A stretch of 64,000 nucleotides of DNA from Novipirellula galeiformis (GTDB lineage: Bacteria > Planctomycetota > Planctomycetia > Pirellulales > Pirellulaceae), in assembly GCF_007860095.1 (NCBI RefSeq), contig NZ_SJPT01000001.1:1006212-1070211 (forward strand), given 5' to 3'. Under the pieces are notes generated by a model. That model was given only the letters and a program-made list of their open reading frames with translations. It did no database searches and was not told the DNA's origin. The translations under genes and the position numbers were made by a program. Numbering within the stretch: the first letter of the stretch is position 1; each line of letters begins with the position of its first letter. Shown here one piece after another: positions 44,207 through 52,046 of this stretch.

Positions 44207-45121
44207 ATGACCACTCCCGATCCATCCGCTGGGCGTCCTGTCCCCTCTACTGCTGCGTCGCCTGCGGGGCGTCCAACTTCGGGACGTCCGTCGCCAGGGC
44301 ATCGTGGGGCGCCGTTGCCCGAGCCATCGACCGTTCCTGAAACCGGCTGGCATTGCGGCCATTATTTTTATCGCTTCCGTCGCGAATCGCTCTCGGGGCG
44401 TTTGAGTCAGGAGTGCCAAACTCAATTCAAGGCAGCGTTGCAGCCAGCCGCGGAGCTTGCGCCCGAGCGATTGGGGACGTATTGGACCAGCGGCCATCGA
44501 GCCGATTTTGCGGTGATGATCATGGATCCCGATCCCGCCAAGGTCGATGCCGTTCACCAGCGGCTGATCGCGCCGCCGTTGGGGCAATTCATCGAAGCCA
44601 CATGGTCCTTTGTTTCGCTGAGCGAAGTCAGTGAGTACGTTCCTACGATCGAAGAGTATGAGCGACGTTTGATCGCCGGTGGCGAAGTGGCCGGTTCAGC
44701 CGAAGTCGCGGCCAAAGTTGGTGCCTATGAGCGACGTTTGCCCATGATGAACGAACAGCGGTTGCGTCCCGATTTTCCCGATTGGCCATCGGCATGTTTT
44801 TACCCGATGAGCAAAAGCCGCGTGGTCGGCGCCAACTGGTTCACCGAGCCGTTCAGCGCGAGGAATGCGATGATGGCCGAGCACGCGCAAAGCGGGATGG
44901 CGTTTGCCGGAAAGGTCAGCCAATTGATTACCGTCGGCGTCGGAATCGACGATTGGGAGTGGATGGTCACCCTATGGGGGCGAAATCCCGAGTACCTCAA
45001 AGAGATCGTCTACAAGATGCGGTTCGACGAGGCGAGCGCGAAGTATGGCGAATTCGGGCCGTTTTACGTGGGCTATCGAGCTGGTGCTGAGGAAATCCTC
45101 GAGCATTGTCAACTGAAGTAG
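44207..45121 (+). CDS. hemQ: HemQ, coproheme decarboxylase (chlorite dismutase family)
   Basis: 304 residues. The first 45 are a Pro/Ser/Gly/Arg-rich extension not usual in the family; the ATG at 44207 is used because no later ATG precedes the domain. The core matches HemQ: WTSGHRADFAVMIMDPDPAK, TIEEYERRL, ACFYPMSKSRVVGANWF with Tyr199 and Lys203 in the Y-P-M-S-K pattern, the proximal His226 in MMAEHAQSG, then VGIDDWEWMVTLW and MRFDEASAKYGEFGPFYVGY. HemQ oxidatively decarboxylates coproheme to haem b in the coproporphyrin-dependent pathway. No other haem genes are nearby. Confidence 0.92.
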   Translation: MTTPDPSAGRPVPSTAASPAGRPTSGRPSPGHRGAPLPEPSTVPETGWHCGHYFYRFRRESLSGRLSQECQTQFKAALQPAAELAPERLGTYWTSGHRADFAVMIMDPDPAKVDAVHQRLIAPPLGQFIEATWSFVSLSEVSEYVPTIEEYERRLIAGGEVAGSAEVAAKVGAYERRLPMMNEQRLRPDFPDWPSACFYPMSKSRVVGANWFTEPFSARNAMMAEHAQSGMAFAGKVSQLITVGVGIDDWEWMVTLWGRNPEYLKEIVYKMRFDEASAKYGEFGPFYVGYRAGAEEILEHCQLK

Positions 45122-45137
45122 GCCCCCATCGAAACCG

Positions 45138-45177
45138 CACTCTTGGGTGACACAGCGCACTCTTGGGTGACACAGCG
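45138..45177 (+). repeat. 20-bp tandem duplication after hemQ
   Basis: Two exact copies of cactcttgggtgacacagcg are at 45138-45157 and 45158-45177, 16 bases after the hemQ stop. A degenerate gcggcgaag-rich stretch follows to about 45230. Confidence 0.9.
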
Positions 45178-45261
45178 AAGCGGAGGTTTTGCGGCGAAGT
45201 CTTGCGGCAAGCGGAAGTCATGCGGCGAAGCGGAGCACGCTCGCCGCGAGCCTCCTCCGCT

Positions 45262-45346
45262 GGCAAACCTCCTCAGCTGGCAAACCTCGTCTGACGGCAA
45301 ACCTCGTCTGACGGCAAACCTCGTCTGACGGCAAACCTCGTCTGAG
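45262..45346 (-). repeat. Five tandem 17-bp repeats after purC
   Basis: The unit ggcaaacctcgtctgac is at 45279, 45296, 45313 and 45330 (last base differs), with a diverged copy at 45262. The array lies 25 bases downstream of the purC stop on the minus strand, between convergent hemQ and purC. Confidence 0.93.
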
Positions 45347-45371
45347 GCGAGGCCGATTCCTTTGTCACCGA

Positions 45372-46295
45372 TCACGCCAAGGTCTCGCCCGTGATCCGCT
45401 GGAACGCTTCGTTGTACTTTGCCGCGGTCCGCTCGATCACTTCCGCGGGCAGCGCAGGTGGATCGGATTGTTTGTCCCAACCACAGTTGGACAAATACTC
45501 GCGAACGAATTGCTTGTCAAAGGAGGGCTGAGCCGCTCCCGGCGAATAGGTCGCTGCGTCCCAGAACCGCGAGCTGTCGGGGGTCAAGACTTCGTCGACT
45601 AACACGATCTCACCCGCGACGATTCCGAATTCGAATTTTGTGTCGGCGATGATCAATCCCTTGGAAGCAGCATGCTCAGAGGCTTCGCGGTAGATCCTCA
45701 AGCTTTCCTCGCGAAGTTTTTCGGCGAGCGGTTGGCCGATGTCGTTAGCCATCCGAGCGAAGGTCACGTTTTCGTCGTGTCCCTGCTCCGCCTTTGTGGC
45801 GGGAGTAAAAATCGGCTGTGGCAACGCGTCACACTGTCTCAGCCCCTCCGGCAGAGGGTTTCCACACACTTCACCGGTCGCTTGGTATTCCTGCAATCCG
45901 CTTCCTTCGAGATAGCCACGCACGACGCATTCAAACGGCACCACGTCGGCCTTTTCGACAATCATCGTCCTGCCTTCGAGCGGCGAGGTGTCGAATTTTT
46001 GCGACAATTCCAGCGGGATCTCGGTCGACTTCAAATGATGGCGGCCTTTGAGGATCGAGAACCAAAAGCGGCTCATTTGCGTCAATAAACGCCCTTTATT
46101 GGGAATCCCGCTGGGCAAAATGTAGTCAAAGGCGCTAATCCGATCGCTGCTGACGATCATCAAACGGTCGCCGAGATCGTAGACATCTCGCACCTTGCCG
46201 CTGCGGCGGTCCATCGGCAAATGGGTCGCTAGCAGCGCGCCGGAGGGATCGAACTCGTACAGGCCTTGGTCGGTGGATTCGTTGAGGTTGCTCAT
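45372..46295 (-). CDS. purC: Phosphoribosylaminoimidazole-succinocarboxamide synthase
   Basis: 307 residues from the ATG at 46295 (MSNLNESTDQGLYEFD); the longer frame to 46460 is out of the family range. SAICAR synthetase motifs: RRSGKVRDVYDLGDRLMIVS, SDRISAFDYILPSGIPNKG, VVPFECVVRGYLEGSG, and the signature IADTKFEFGIVAGEIVLVDE with LTPDSSRFWDA. It ligates aspartate to CAIR using ATP in purine synthesis. The length is that of the longer, stand-alone PurC. It diverges from the GH10-like gene. Confidence 0.95.
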   Translation of the reverse strand: MSNLNESTDQGLYEFDPSGALLATHLPMDRRSGKVRDVYDLGDRLMIVSSDRISAFDYILPSGIPNKGRLLTQMSRFWFSILKGRHHLKSTEIPLELSQKFDTSPLEGRTMIVEKADVVPFECVVRGYLEGSGLQEYQATGEVCGNPLPEGLRQCDALPQPIFTPATKAEQGHDENVTFARMANDIGQPLAEKLREESLRIYREASEHAASKGLIIADTKFEFGIVAGEIVLVDEVLTPDSSRFWDAATYSPGAAQPSFDKQFVREYLSNCGWDKQSDPPALPAEVIERTAAKYNEAFQRITGETLA

Positions 46296-46489
46296 TCGTT
46301 TACTTTGCCAAAACGTGGGGCACTCGGCAACGGGCCTCGGCTCGCGATTCTGTTGTTTAGAAAGTACAATGTCGCTTGCTGAAACGCGGATGACGACGCG
46401 CCGGGAATAATACGTTATCTTCTTCCCGTTCATTTTCAGTTGCGGACGCGCATGGATCACCTACTTCGGAATTAGCCTGGCAAGACACT

Positions 46490-47986
46490 ATGGGACAGTT
46501 TTTCTTTGATGTCCCTGAGACGGCACAAGATTTTATCAGCCGTTCGCTTTGGAAAGATGCCTATATCAGCGGTATCGAAGGGGTGCCTTGGCAATCGCGA
46601 AATGAATTTGATGGCTCACGACTAACGATCACACGCGGCATCGAATCCTCTGGCAAGTTGTATTTAGCGTGTCCCATTGAGGGGGTCGGCTATTGCACGC
46701 TGAACACGTGTAGTTTGCGCCCGCTGCAGGAAACCCATTTGCTCCCTTTGGAACTGGCCCGCGGCAGTTGCTATCGAGCCCGGATTCAATCCGATGCTTG
46801 GGAACGCGCCGGGTTGACGCTCAGCAGTCGGTTCCTTGACCTGTTGAGCGAGGGAACCGAGCGTTTTCTCGAGGCGGCTCAGCGGCGGGGGGATCCCGCG
46901 GTGGCATCGGAGTTTGCGATCGAAGCGATCTCGATTCTCGAGCAAGCCAATGCCGAGCTCGGTGATAGTTATGCGGTCCAGTCGATTGCGTTTCGAAAAC
47001 AACGTGAGACGCAAATCGGCACGTTGTTAGGCGCCGCGGTGATTCCGCCCAGCCCCACGGATTCGGAACATGAACCCACGTATTGTTCGGCATTCAATTC
47101 CGCTGCGGTGCGTTTGAGCTGGGCCGATATTGAAACCGATTCTGGACGATTTGATTGGGATGCCGCCGAAGCTTCGATCCGTTGGTGCGCCTCCAAAGGC
47201 TTGCGCGTGATCGGGGGACCGTTGCTGGACTTTCGCGAGCGGTTGATGCCGCATTGGTTGTACTTGCTCGAAGATGATTTTGAGTCGTTGTTGCAATCGG
47301 TGTGTCATTTCGCCGAGCGGACGGTGATGAAATTGCGAGGTTCGGTTCAGCTTTGGAATTGTGCGTCGGGACTCAATACGCCTGGCCCACTAAAACTCGA
47401 CGATGAACAAGTGATGCGATTGGCGGTGGGGATTTTACAGACGGTTCGTCGCAATGATCCCAACACGCCTGCGATCATGATGTTCGATCAGCCGTTTGGC
47501 GAGTATTTGGCAAAGGATCGCGACGGTATCTCACCGCTTCACTTTGCCGATGCGATCGCTCGCAGCGGGCTGGGAATGGCCGGTTTGGGGTTGGAGATTC
47601 GAATCAATTACGCCAGCGGTGCTACGCTGCCACGATCGGCCATTGATTTTGGTCAGATGATCGATCGCTGGGGAACGCTGGGGATGCCACTGCTTGTCCA
47701 ATTGGCGATCCCCGGTGACCGTGGACCCGACGAGAAAGCGGTCTATCCGCTTGAGACGCTTCCGGCGACCGCCTCGGAGCTCGATTTGAGCTCCGAGCAA
47801 TTGCGAATCGCGAGTCCCTTGATCCGCACCCTGCTTGCCAAACATATCGTGCACGGCATTGTTTGGGACGGTTGGTCCGATGCGTTACCGCACGTGCTGA
47901 GCCACTCCGGTCTAATCGATGCGGATAATAAGCCTCGTCCGTTGTTGGACTATCTGACGCGTGTGCGACGTGACTTCTTAGCTTAG
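46490..47986 (+). CDS. GH10-like protein without the catalytic glutamates
   Basis: 498 residues, no signal peptide. The N-terminal part (1-175) is beta-rich, then helical (EFAIEAISILEQANAELG). Residues 200-490 follow the GH10 xylanase barrel: RLSWADIETDSGRFDWDAAE, ASKGLRVIGGPLLDF, MPHWLYLLEDDFESLL, SVQLWNCASGLN and MPLLVQLAIPGD. In GH10 enzymes the acid/base Glu sits in WDVVNEA and the nucleophile in ITELD. Here the equivalent positions read W289-NCASG and VQLAI, with no Glu at either, so hydrolase activity is unlikely. It may bind carbohydrate or act as a regulator. It diverges from purC. Confidence 0.72.
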   Translation: MGQFFFDVPETAQDFISRSLWKDAYISGIEGVPWQSRNEFDGSRLTITRGIESSGKLYLACPIEGVGYCTLNTCSLRPLQETHLLPLELARGSCYRARIQSDAWERAGLTLSSRFLDLLSEGTERFLEAAQRRGDPAVASEFAIEAISILEQANAELGDSYAVQSIAFRKQRETQIGTLLGAAVIPPSPTDSEHEPTYCSAFNSAAVRLSWADIETDSGRFDWDAAEASIRWCASKGLRVIGGPLLDFRERLMPHWLYLLEDDFESLLQSVCHFAERTVMKLRGSVQLWNCASGLNTPGPLKLDDEQVMRLAVGILQTVRRNDPNTPAIMMFDQPFGEYLAKDRDGISPLHFADAIARSGLGMAGLGLEIRINYASGATLPRSAIDFGQMIDRWGTLGMPLLVQLAIPGDRGPDEKAVYPLETLPATASELDLSSEQLRIASPLIRTLLAKHIVHGIVWDGWSDALPHVLSHSGLIDADNKPRPLLDYLTRVRRDFLA

Positions 47987-48098
47987 AATTGCTTCTCTGT
48001 AATCGCTCTCCCCCTGGTACGCGTTGGCCATCGTTGGCCCGAGCGTCGGACCCGGGGCGTCGACTTTGTCCCACCACTCGTGAGTGAAGGTTTTTAGA

Positions 48099-49067
48099 AT
48101 GAAGCGAACTGTCTTGCTGCGCCTCGTGGTGCGAACCGCTGCGGTGACTGTCTTGGTTGCGTTGCTCGCCGGCGGTCATGGCTTCGCCAAAGAAACAACG
48201 TCATCGAATCAAACGTCGGCGTCGGCGGATGCGATTTTCCCGGTCGGTGATGTCGAATTGGTCAAAGATGGCTTCCAATTCACCGAAGGACCCGCCTGGG
48301 ATGAGTCCGGCATTCTTTACTTTTCCGATATCCCCAACACGGCGATTCACCGAGTGCATGCCGATGGAACGGTGGACGTCTTTACCCTTGAATCCAAACA
48401 CACCAACGGGATCGTGGTCGCCGCGGATGGCCGGATTTTGGCTTGCCAAATGGATGGACAGGTTGTCGTCTATGACAAAAACGACGCCTCCGCGACGGTG
48501 CTTGCCAATGCGTACGAAGGCAAACGCTTTAATGCTCCCAACGATTTGGTGATCGACAAACAAGGTGGGATTTATTTTACCGACCCACTGTACCGTGCAC
48601 CCACGCCGCTGCCCCAAGGGATTCAAGCGGTTTATTACATTGCCAACAACGGGGACGTCACCCGAGTGACCGCAGGCATCGATGCGCCCAATGGCATCGG
48701 TTTGTCGCCGGACGGAAAGAAGCTCTACGTTTGTCCGAGCAAGCAAGCCGAGATGCTTGTCTACGATGTCTTGTCCGACGGCAAGCTCAGTGATGGCAAA
48801 ATGTTTTGTCGGCTGACGCAGCCCCAGGGCAAACGCGACACCGGAGCCGATGGGATCACGTTGGATGTCCAAGGCAACGTGTACATCACCACCCATCTCG
48901 GCGTCGAGATTTTTTCGCCGGCGGGAAAATCGGTCGGCTTGGTGCGATTTCCGCATCAGCCAGCGAACGTCACCTTTGGCGGCGCCGATCGCAAGACGAT
49001 GTACGTGACCGCGCGCGGCGCGGTCTATCGTGTCAAAATGCCGATTGCTGGATTGGCATCGAATTAG
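48099..49067 (+). CDS. Secreted SMP-30/gluconolactonase family protein
   Basis: 322 residues from ATG 48099, which follows gaagg at a suitable distance; a GTG at 48084 is in frame but lies within that site. The signal peptide (VTVLVALLAGGHGFA) is followed by a six-bladed SMP-30-type propeller: FQFTEGPAWDESGILYFSDI (metal-ligand Glu), HTNGIVVAADGRILACQMDG, RFNAPNDLVIDKQGGIYFTD (Asn and Asp ligands), DAPNGIGLSPDGKKLYVCPS and TGADGITLDVQGNVYIT. These are the calcium/zinc-site motifs of lactonases that hydrolyse gluconolactone-like sugars. Periplasmic location fits sugar oxidation. The gene after it is on the other strand. Confidence 0.9.
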   Translation: MKRTVLLRLVVRTAAVTVLVALLAGGHGFAKETTSSNQTSASADAIFPVGDVELVKDGFQFTEGPAWDESGILYFSDIPNTAIHRVHADGTVDVFTLESKHTNGIVVAADGRILACQMDGQVVVYDKNDASATVLANAYEGKRFNAPNDLVIDKQGGIYFTDPLYRAPTPLPQGIQAVYYIANNGDVTRVTAGIDAPNGIGLSPDGKKLYVCPSKQAEMLVYDVLSDGKLSDGKMFCRLTQPQGKRDTGADGITLDVQGNVYITTHLGVEIFSPAGKSVGLVRFPHQPANVTFGGADRKTMYVTARGAVYRVKMPIAGLASN

Positions 49068-49096
49068 CGCATTTTGAAAAAGCACCTAGGCTCAGA

Positions 49097-49126
49097 AAAA
49101 GTAGCTACGTTAAAAGTAGCTACGTT
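49097..49126. repeat. 15-bp tandem duplication between convergent genes
   Basis: aaaagtagctacgtt occurs at 49097-49111 and 49112-49126. The following gttcgccag...ctggcgac (about 49125-49157) can form an imperfect hairpin and may end transcription, but has no T-tract. Confidence 0.8.
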
Positions 49127-49205
49127 CGCCAGAACGGGGTCCAGCGACTGGCGACGATAGCTACATCCGTGATGAAAATCCGCTAGCCGGCAACCAATTT
49201 TTGGG

Positions 49206-50015
49206 CTACCAATTTTTGGGCACGTCGGGTTGTTGCCAGACGCTCATCCCGCCATCGACCAACAACGTTTGTCCTTGGACATGCTCGGCGGCGTCGGAGA
49301 GTAAAAAGACGGCTGCGCCCCCGCAAGCCTCTGCTTCGGGGACTTGTCCATTGGGGGTGTGCAATCGCATCCAACTTTCCAGCCGATTATCTTGGTTGAC
49401 GATGTCCGTTAGCGGGGTGCGCACCAGACCGGGGGCGACGGAGTTGACTCGGATGCGATGCGGTGCCAAGGCAACGCACAGCGAGCGGACCATCGCCGCG
49501 ACGGCTCCTTTGCTGGTGTCATAAGCGCTGTGATCGGGTTCGGCCAACATTCCGTTGATCGAGCCGGTGAACAATACGCGTCCGGCAACATTCGCTTCGA
49601 TCCAACGCCGGGCAAAGGCTTGAGTCAGAAAATAGCCAGCCGTCACATTCAGATCGATCGTCGTGCGGTATCGCTCGTACGTCATCTCCAGGAACGAGGT
49701 GTCGATAAACGTGCCCGCATTGTTCACCAACAAGTCGATTCCGGGCATCGTGCGGTCAATCTCGCTCATCAAATCGGCGAGATATTCGTGCGGCGCGAGG
49801 GAGAGATCGGCGGTCAACAATTCCGCCTGGACCCCCAGTTCACGCAGTTCATTGAGCGTTTGCTTGGCGGGCGCATCTTCGTCTCGCCCGAGGATCAAGA
49901 CGTCACCGCCGGCCGCTGCGATCGCCTTCGCCATCGCAGCCCCTACGCCTTGGGTGCCACCGGTCACCAGGGCGCGGCGTCCGGTCAGACGAAAAGGAGA
50001 TTCAATTGATTTCAT
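49206..50015 (-). CDS. Short-chain dehydrogenase/reductase
   Basis: 269 residues. The Rossmann motif is VTGGTQGVGAAMAKA, followed by NNAG (98-101) and the catalytic triad Ser152 (FTGSINGM), Tyr165 and Lys169 (AYDTSKGAVAAM). Near the C-terminus RVNSVAPGLVRTPL and FLLSDAAEHVQGQTLLVDGG are standard for classical SDRs, such as gluconate 5-dehydrogenase or 3-oxoacyl reductase types. Cofactor is likely NADP(H) or NAD(H); the substrate is unknown, although the neighbouring lactonase-like protein hints at sugar-acid metabolism. Confidence 0.92.
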   Translation of the reverse strand: MKSIESPFRLTGRRALVTGGTQGVGAAMAKAIAAAGGDVLILGRDEDAPAKQTLNELRELGVQAELLTADLSLAPHEYLADLMSEIDRTMPGIDLLVNNAGTFIDTSFLEMTYERYRTTIDLNVTAGYFLTQAFARRWIEANVAGRVLFTGSINGMLAEPDHSAYDTSKGAVAAMVRSLCVALAPHRIRVNSVAPGLVRTPLTDIVNQDNRLESWMRLHTPNGQVPEAEACGGAAVFLLSDAAEHVQGQTLLVDGGMSVWQQPDVPKNW

Positions 50016-50158
50016 AGAATTTTAAGATTCGTGGGTCTACAGGTAAAAAGCGTGTGAATGTCTTACTGGGAATCGATTCATAGCAAAAGAGGATTCAAAA
50101 AAAAGCCTCAATGATCCAACTTCTTCTCATCGACTCGGTAAACTTTTGCCGACCTACC
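50016..50158. other. Region between the SDR gene and the candidate RNA
   Basis: 143 AT-rich bases upstream of the SDR start. They presumably hold the SDR promoter on the minus strand. No family-bearing frame was seen. Confidence 0.4.
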
Positions 50159-50186
50159 TTGATGACTACCTTAGCGAGTCTAAGAT
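50159..50186 (+). promoter_or_regulatory. Candidate sigma-70-type promoter of the putative small RNA
   Basis: ttgatg (50159-50164) and taagat (50181-50186) are separated by 16 bases, resembling -35 and -10 elements. Transcription would begin near 50193, at the first hairpin of the candidate RNA. Confidence 0.4.
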
Positions 50187-50189
50187 ACA

Positions 50190-50402
50190 GGTTGTGGGAC
50201 TGAATAAGACCCGCAACCGCTTCGGTCGTCTAATTTCGGCAGAGGGATCATTTTCCGGGTTCGCCAAAGTCATTCAAAGGCTTGTACAGTAGTACGCTGA
50301 GACTTTCGCGTTTCTCCCAGCGGCTCCATTTTGCCGCCGACCGATCGAAGCATTTTGAATAGCCGTCCAATGATGTGAAAACGTCATTGGACGGTTTTTT
50401 TT
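50190..50402 (+). ncRNA. Candidate structured small RNA of about 210 nt
   Basis: No protein-coding frame fits this interval, yet it ends in a strong plus-strand terminator that no plus-strand gene upstream could use, because the nearest gene is on the minus strand. Visible pairings: ggttgtggg (50190-50198) with cccgcaacc (50210-50218), one G-U pair; a long-range stem gcttcggtcg (50219-50228) with cgac-cgat-cgaagc (50338-50351, 4-base bulge); and a hairpin gcggc/gccgc (50320-50337). A closed outer stem around about 110 bases recalls 6S-type architecture, but I find no diagnostic sequence of 6S, tmRNA, RNase P or SRP RNA, so the class is open. Confidence 0.5.
50363..50402 (+). terminator. Intrinsic terminator with no upstream plus-strand gene
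   Basis: The stem ccgtccaatgatgt pairs with acgtcattggacgg (one G-U pair) around a gaaa loop and is followed by T9. On the minus strand no T-tract follows. A second hairpin, tcctga/tcagga, lies at 50405-50424. Confidence 0.92.
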
Positions 50403-50467
50403 TGTCCTGAGCGAAAATTCAGGAACCCAAGGCGGGCCACGAAACGCGGCAACCGCGGTTCAGCGAA

Positions 50468-51955
50468 TTACGACTTCGCGGGATCCTTGCCGTCGATCCA
50501 TGGACCGGCGAGATTCATGTATTCGGGCTCGACCAATTTGCTACCAAAATCACCCGCGGTCCATCCGGGAATATGCTTGGGATCCGCACCGGCTTCGGAA
50601 AGTTTTTCCCATTTCTTAGCCCAGCCCGGGTCGGTGGTGCTGATTTCGCGAGTTTCCGGATCGATAAAGAAGACTTTGCCTTGACGATAGCTTTCCGCTC
50701 CGAGGTTCACCACGGCGATCGCGGCGGCACCCAAGTCGGGTGGGTTGTTGCACATCATGGGCTTGCCCGCTTCACATGCATCAAGCCAGTTCACAAAGTG
50801 AGCGTACGTCGTATTGCCAACTTTTTCCGTGGCGATGCGTTCGTCTTTGTAATCGCGTTGGTGAGTGACCTGAGGACGCTCGGCAACAAAATCGAAGCCA
50901 TCAAATTCTTCGCCGTTTCCAAAACGGAAGGTGCCAAAGTGGCCGCGAATCAATTGATCAATCCGTGATTCTTGGTTGCACATCGTGGCGGTCACAAGGC
51001 CTTGAACGCCTTCGTTGAAATCGGCGACCACGGTAGCCACATCGGGAACATCGCGGCCGTCGTATTCCATGAAGAGGCCACCGCCACCGACGACACGTCC
51101 AGGAATTCGTAGTCCGGTGGCTTTCAACATCGAAGTGGTGCGGTGCACAAACAAATCGGTGAACATGCCGCTGCCAAACGGCCAAAAACGGCGCCATTGC
51201 TTGTACTTTTCACGGTCAAACGGCATCTCCGGTGCAAGGCCTTCGCTTGCGCCGAGCCAACGGTCCCAATCGATGGTTTTGGGCGTCATGTCGGCTTCGA
51301 GTTTGTAGTATCGCCATTGCCCCATGTCGCTATTGCGAAAGTATTCGGTTTGGAATCCAAGCACCTTGCCAAGCTTGCCGCCCTTGAGCAATTCATTGAC
51401 TTCGTTCCACACGGGCAAGCTGGTCGATTGCACGCCGACCTGCATCACTTTGCCACTTTCACGCCAAGCCTTTTCGACTGAAAACGCTTCTTCGACCGTT
51501 TTGGTCATCGGTTTTTCGCAATAGACATTCAGTCCCGCCGCGATCGAATCAACCGTTTGCTTATGGTGCCAATGATCGGGCGTTCCGATACATACGGCGT
51601 CGAGGTTTTCTTTTTCGATCATGTCGCGGTAATCGACATAGCGACCGGGATCCGTTCCGGTCGCTTTCTTGATGTGGTCGGCGACCTTGTCTCGTTGTGT
51701 CTGATAGACTTCGGCGACAGCAACGAGATCGATGTTCCTGCCTTCTTCGTGCAGTTTGCACAGCGTCTTGACATGAGCGCCAAAGCCGCGGCCCCCAGGG
51801 CCAATGAATCCGATTCGCATCCGTTCGTTGGAACCTGATGCTGCAGCGGCACGCGTGGCGGACAAGCCCACCGATGTCGCCGCGGCGACTCCGGCTGATT
51901 GCGTGATAAAGCTGCGACGGTTGGATTGATTGTCGGTTTGCTTTTCAGGGGTCAT
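50468..51955 (-). CDS. Tat-exported Gfo/Idh/MocA family oxidoreductase
   Basis: 495 residues from the ATG at 51955 (MTPEKQTDNQSNRRSFITQ); the longer frame to 52138 overlaps the sulfatase gene out of frame. A Tat signal (NRRSFITQSAGVAAATSVG) precedes the NAD(P)-binding motif IGFIGPGGRGFGAHV. Then come DAVCIGTPDHWHHKQTVDSI and the EKP motif (NVYCEKPMTKTVEEAF), the catalytic or cofactor Lys in this family. Such enzymes oxidise or epimerise sugars; planctomycetes have many Tat-exported copies. It lies 91 bases downstream of a sulfatase on the same strand, fitting joint action on a sulfated saccharide. Confidence 0.92.
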   Translation of the reverse strand: MTPEKQTDNQSNRRSFITQSAGVAAATSVGLSATRAAAASGSNERMRIGFIGPGGRGFGAHVKTLCKLHEEGRNIDLVAVAEVYQTQRDKVADHIKKATGTDPGRYVDYRDMIEKENLDAVCIGTPDHWHHKQTVDSIAAGLNVYCEKPMTKTVEEAFSVEKAWRESGKVMQVGVQSTSLPVWNEVNELLKGGKLGKVLGFQTEYFRNSDMGQWRYYKLEADMTPKTIDWDRWLGASEGLAPEMPFDREKYKQWRRFWPFGSGMFTDLFVHRTTSMLKATGLRIPGRVVGGGGLFMEYDGRDVPDVATVVADFNEGVQGLVTATMCNQESRIDQLIRGHFGTFRFGNGEEFDGFDFVAERPQVTHQRDYKDERIATEKVGNTTYAHFVNWLDACEAGKPMMCNNPPDLGAAAIAVVNLGAESYRQGKVFFIDPETREISTTDPGWAKKWEKLSEAGADPKHIPGWTAGDFGSKLVEPEYMNLAGPWIDGKDPAKS

Positions 51956-52046
51956 CGTAAAAAATCCTAAAGAGGAACGCTCCCCGCCGGGGAGCTTTCG
52001 GGTCAACGGAGGTGGATAAATCGAGCCTAAGGTAGATGGAGGTGAA

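Noticed and set aside
44003-44587. 194-codon minus-strand frame
   Set aside because: It is antisense to the N-terminal part of hemQ and Arg-rich, as expected for a shadow frame in GC-rich DNA.
45262-45346. CRISPR-like array
   Set aside because: The 17-bp units are adjacent without spacers and no cas genes are present.
47622-48179. 185-codon minus-strand frame over the end of the GH10-like gene
   Set aside because: It is antisense to a well-supported gene, His/Arg/Ser-rich, with no motif.
50190-50402. tmRNA, RNase P RNA or SRP RNA
   Set aside because: The conserved core sequences of these RNAs, such as a tRNA-like CCA end, were not found, so only an unclassified RNA is proposed.
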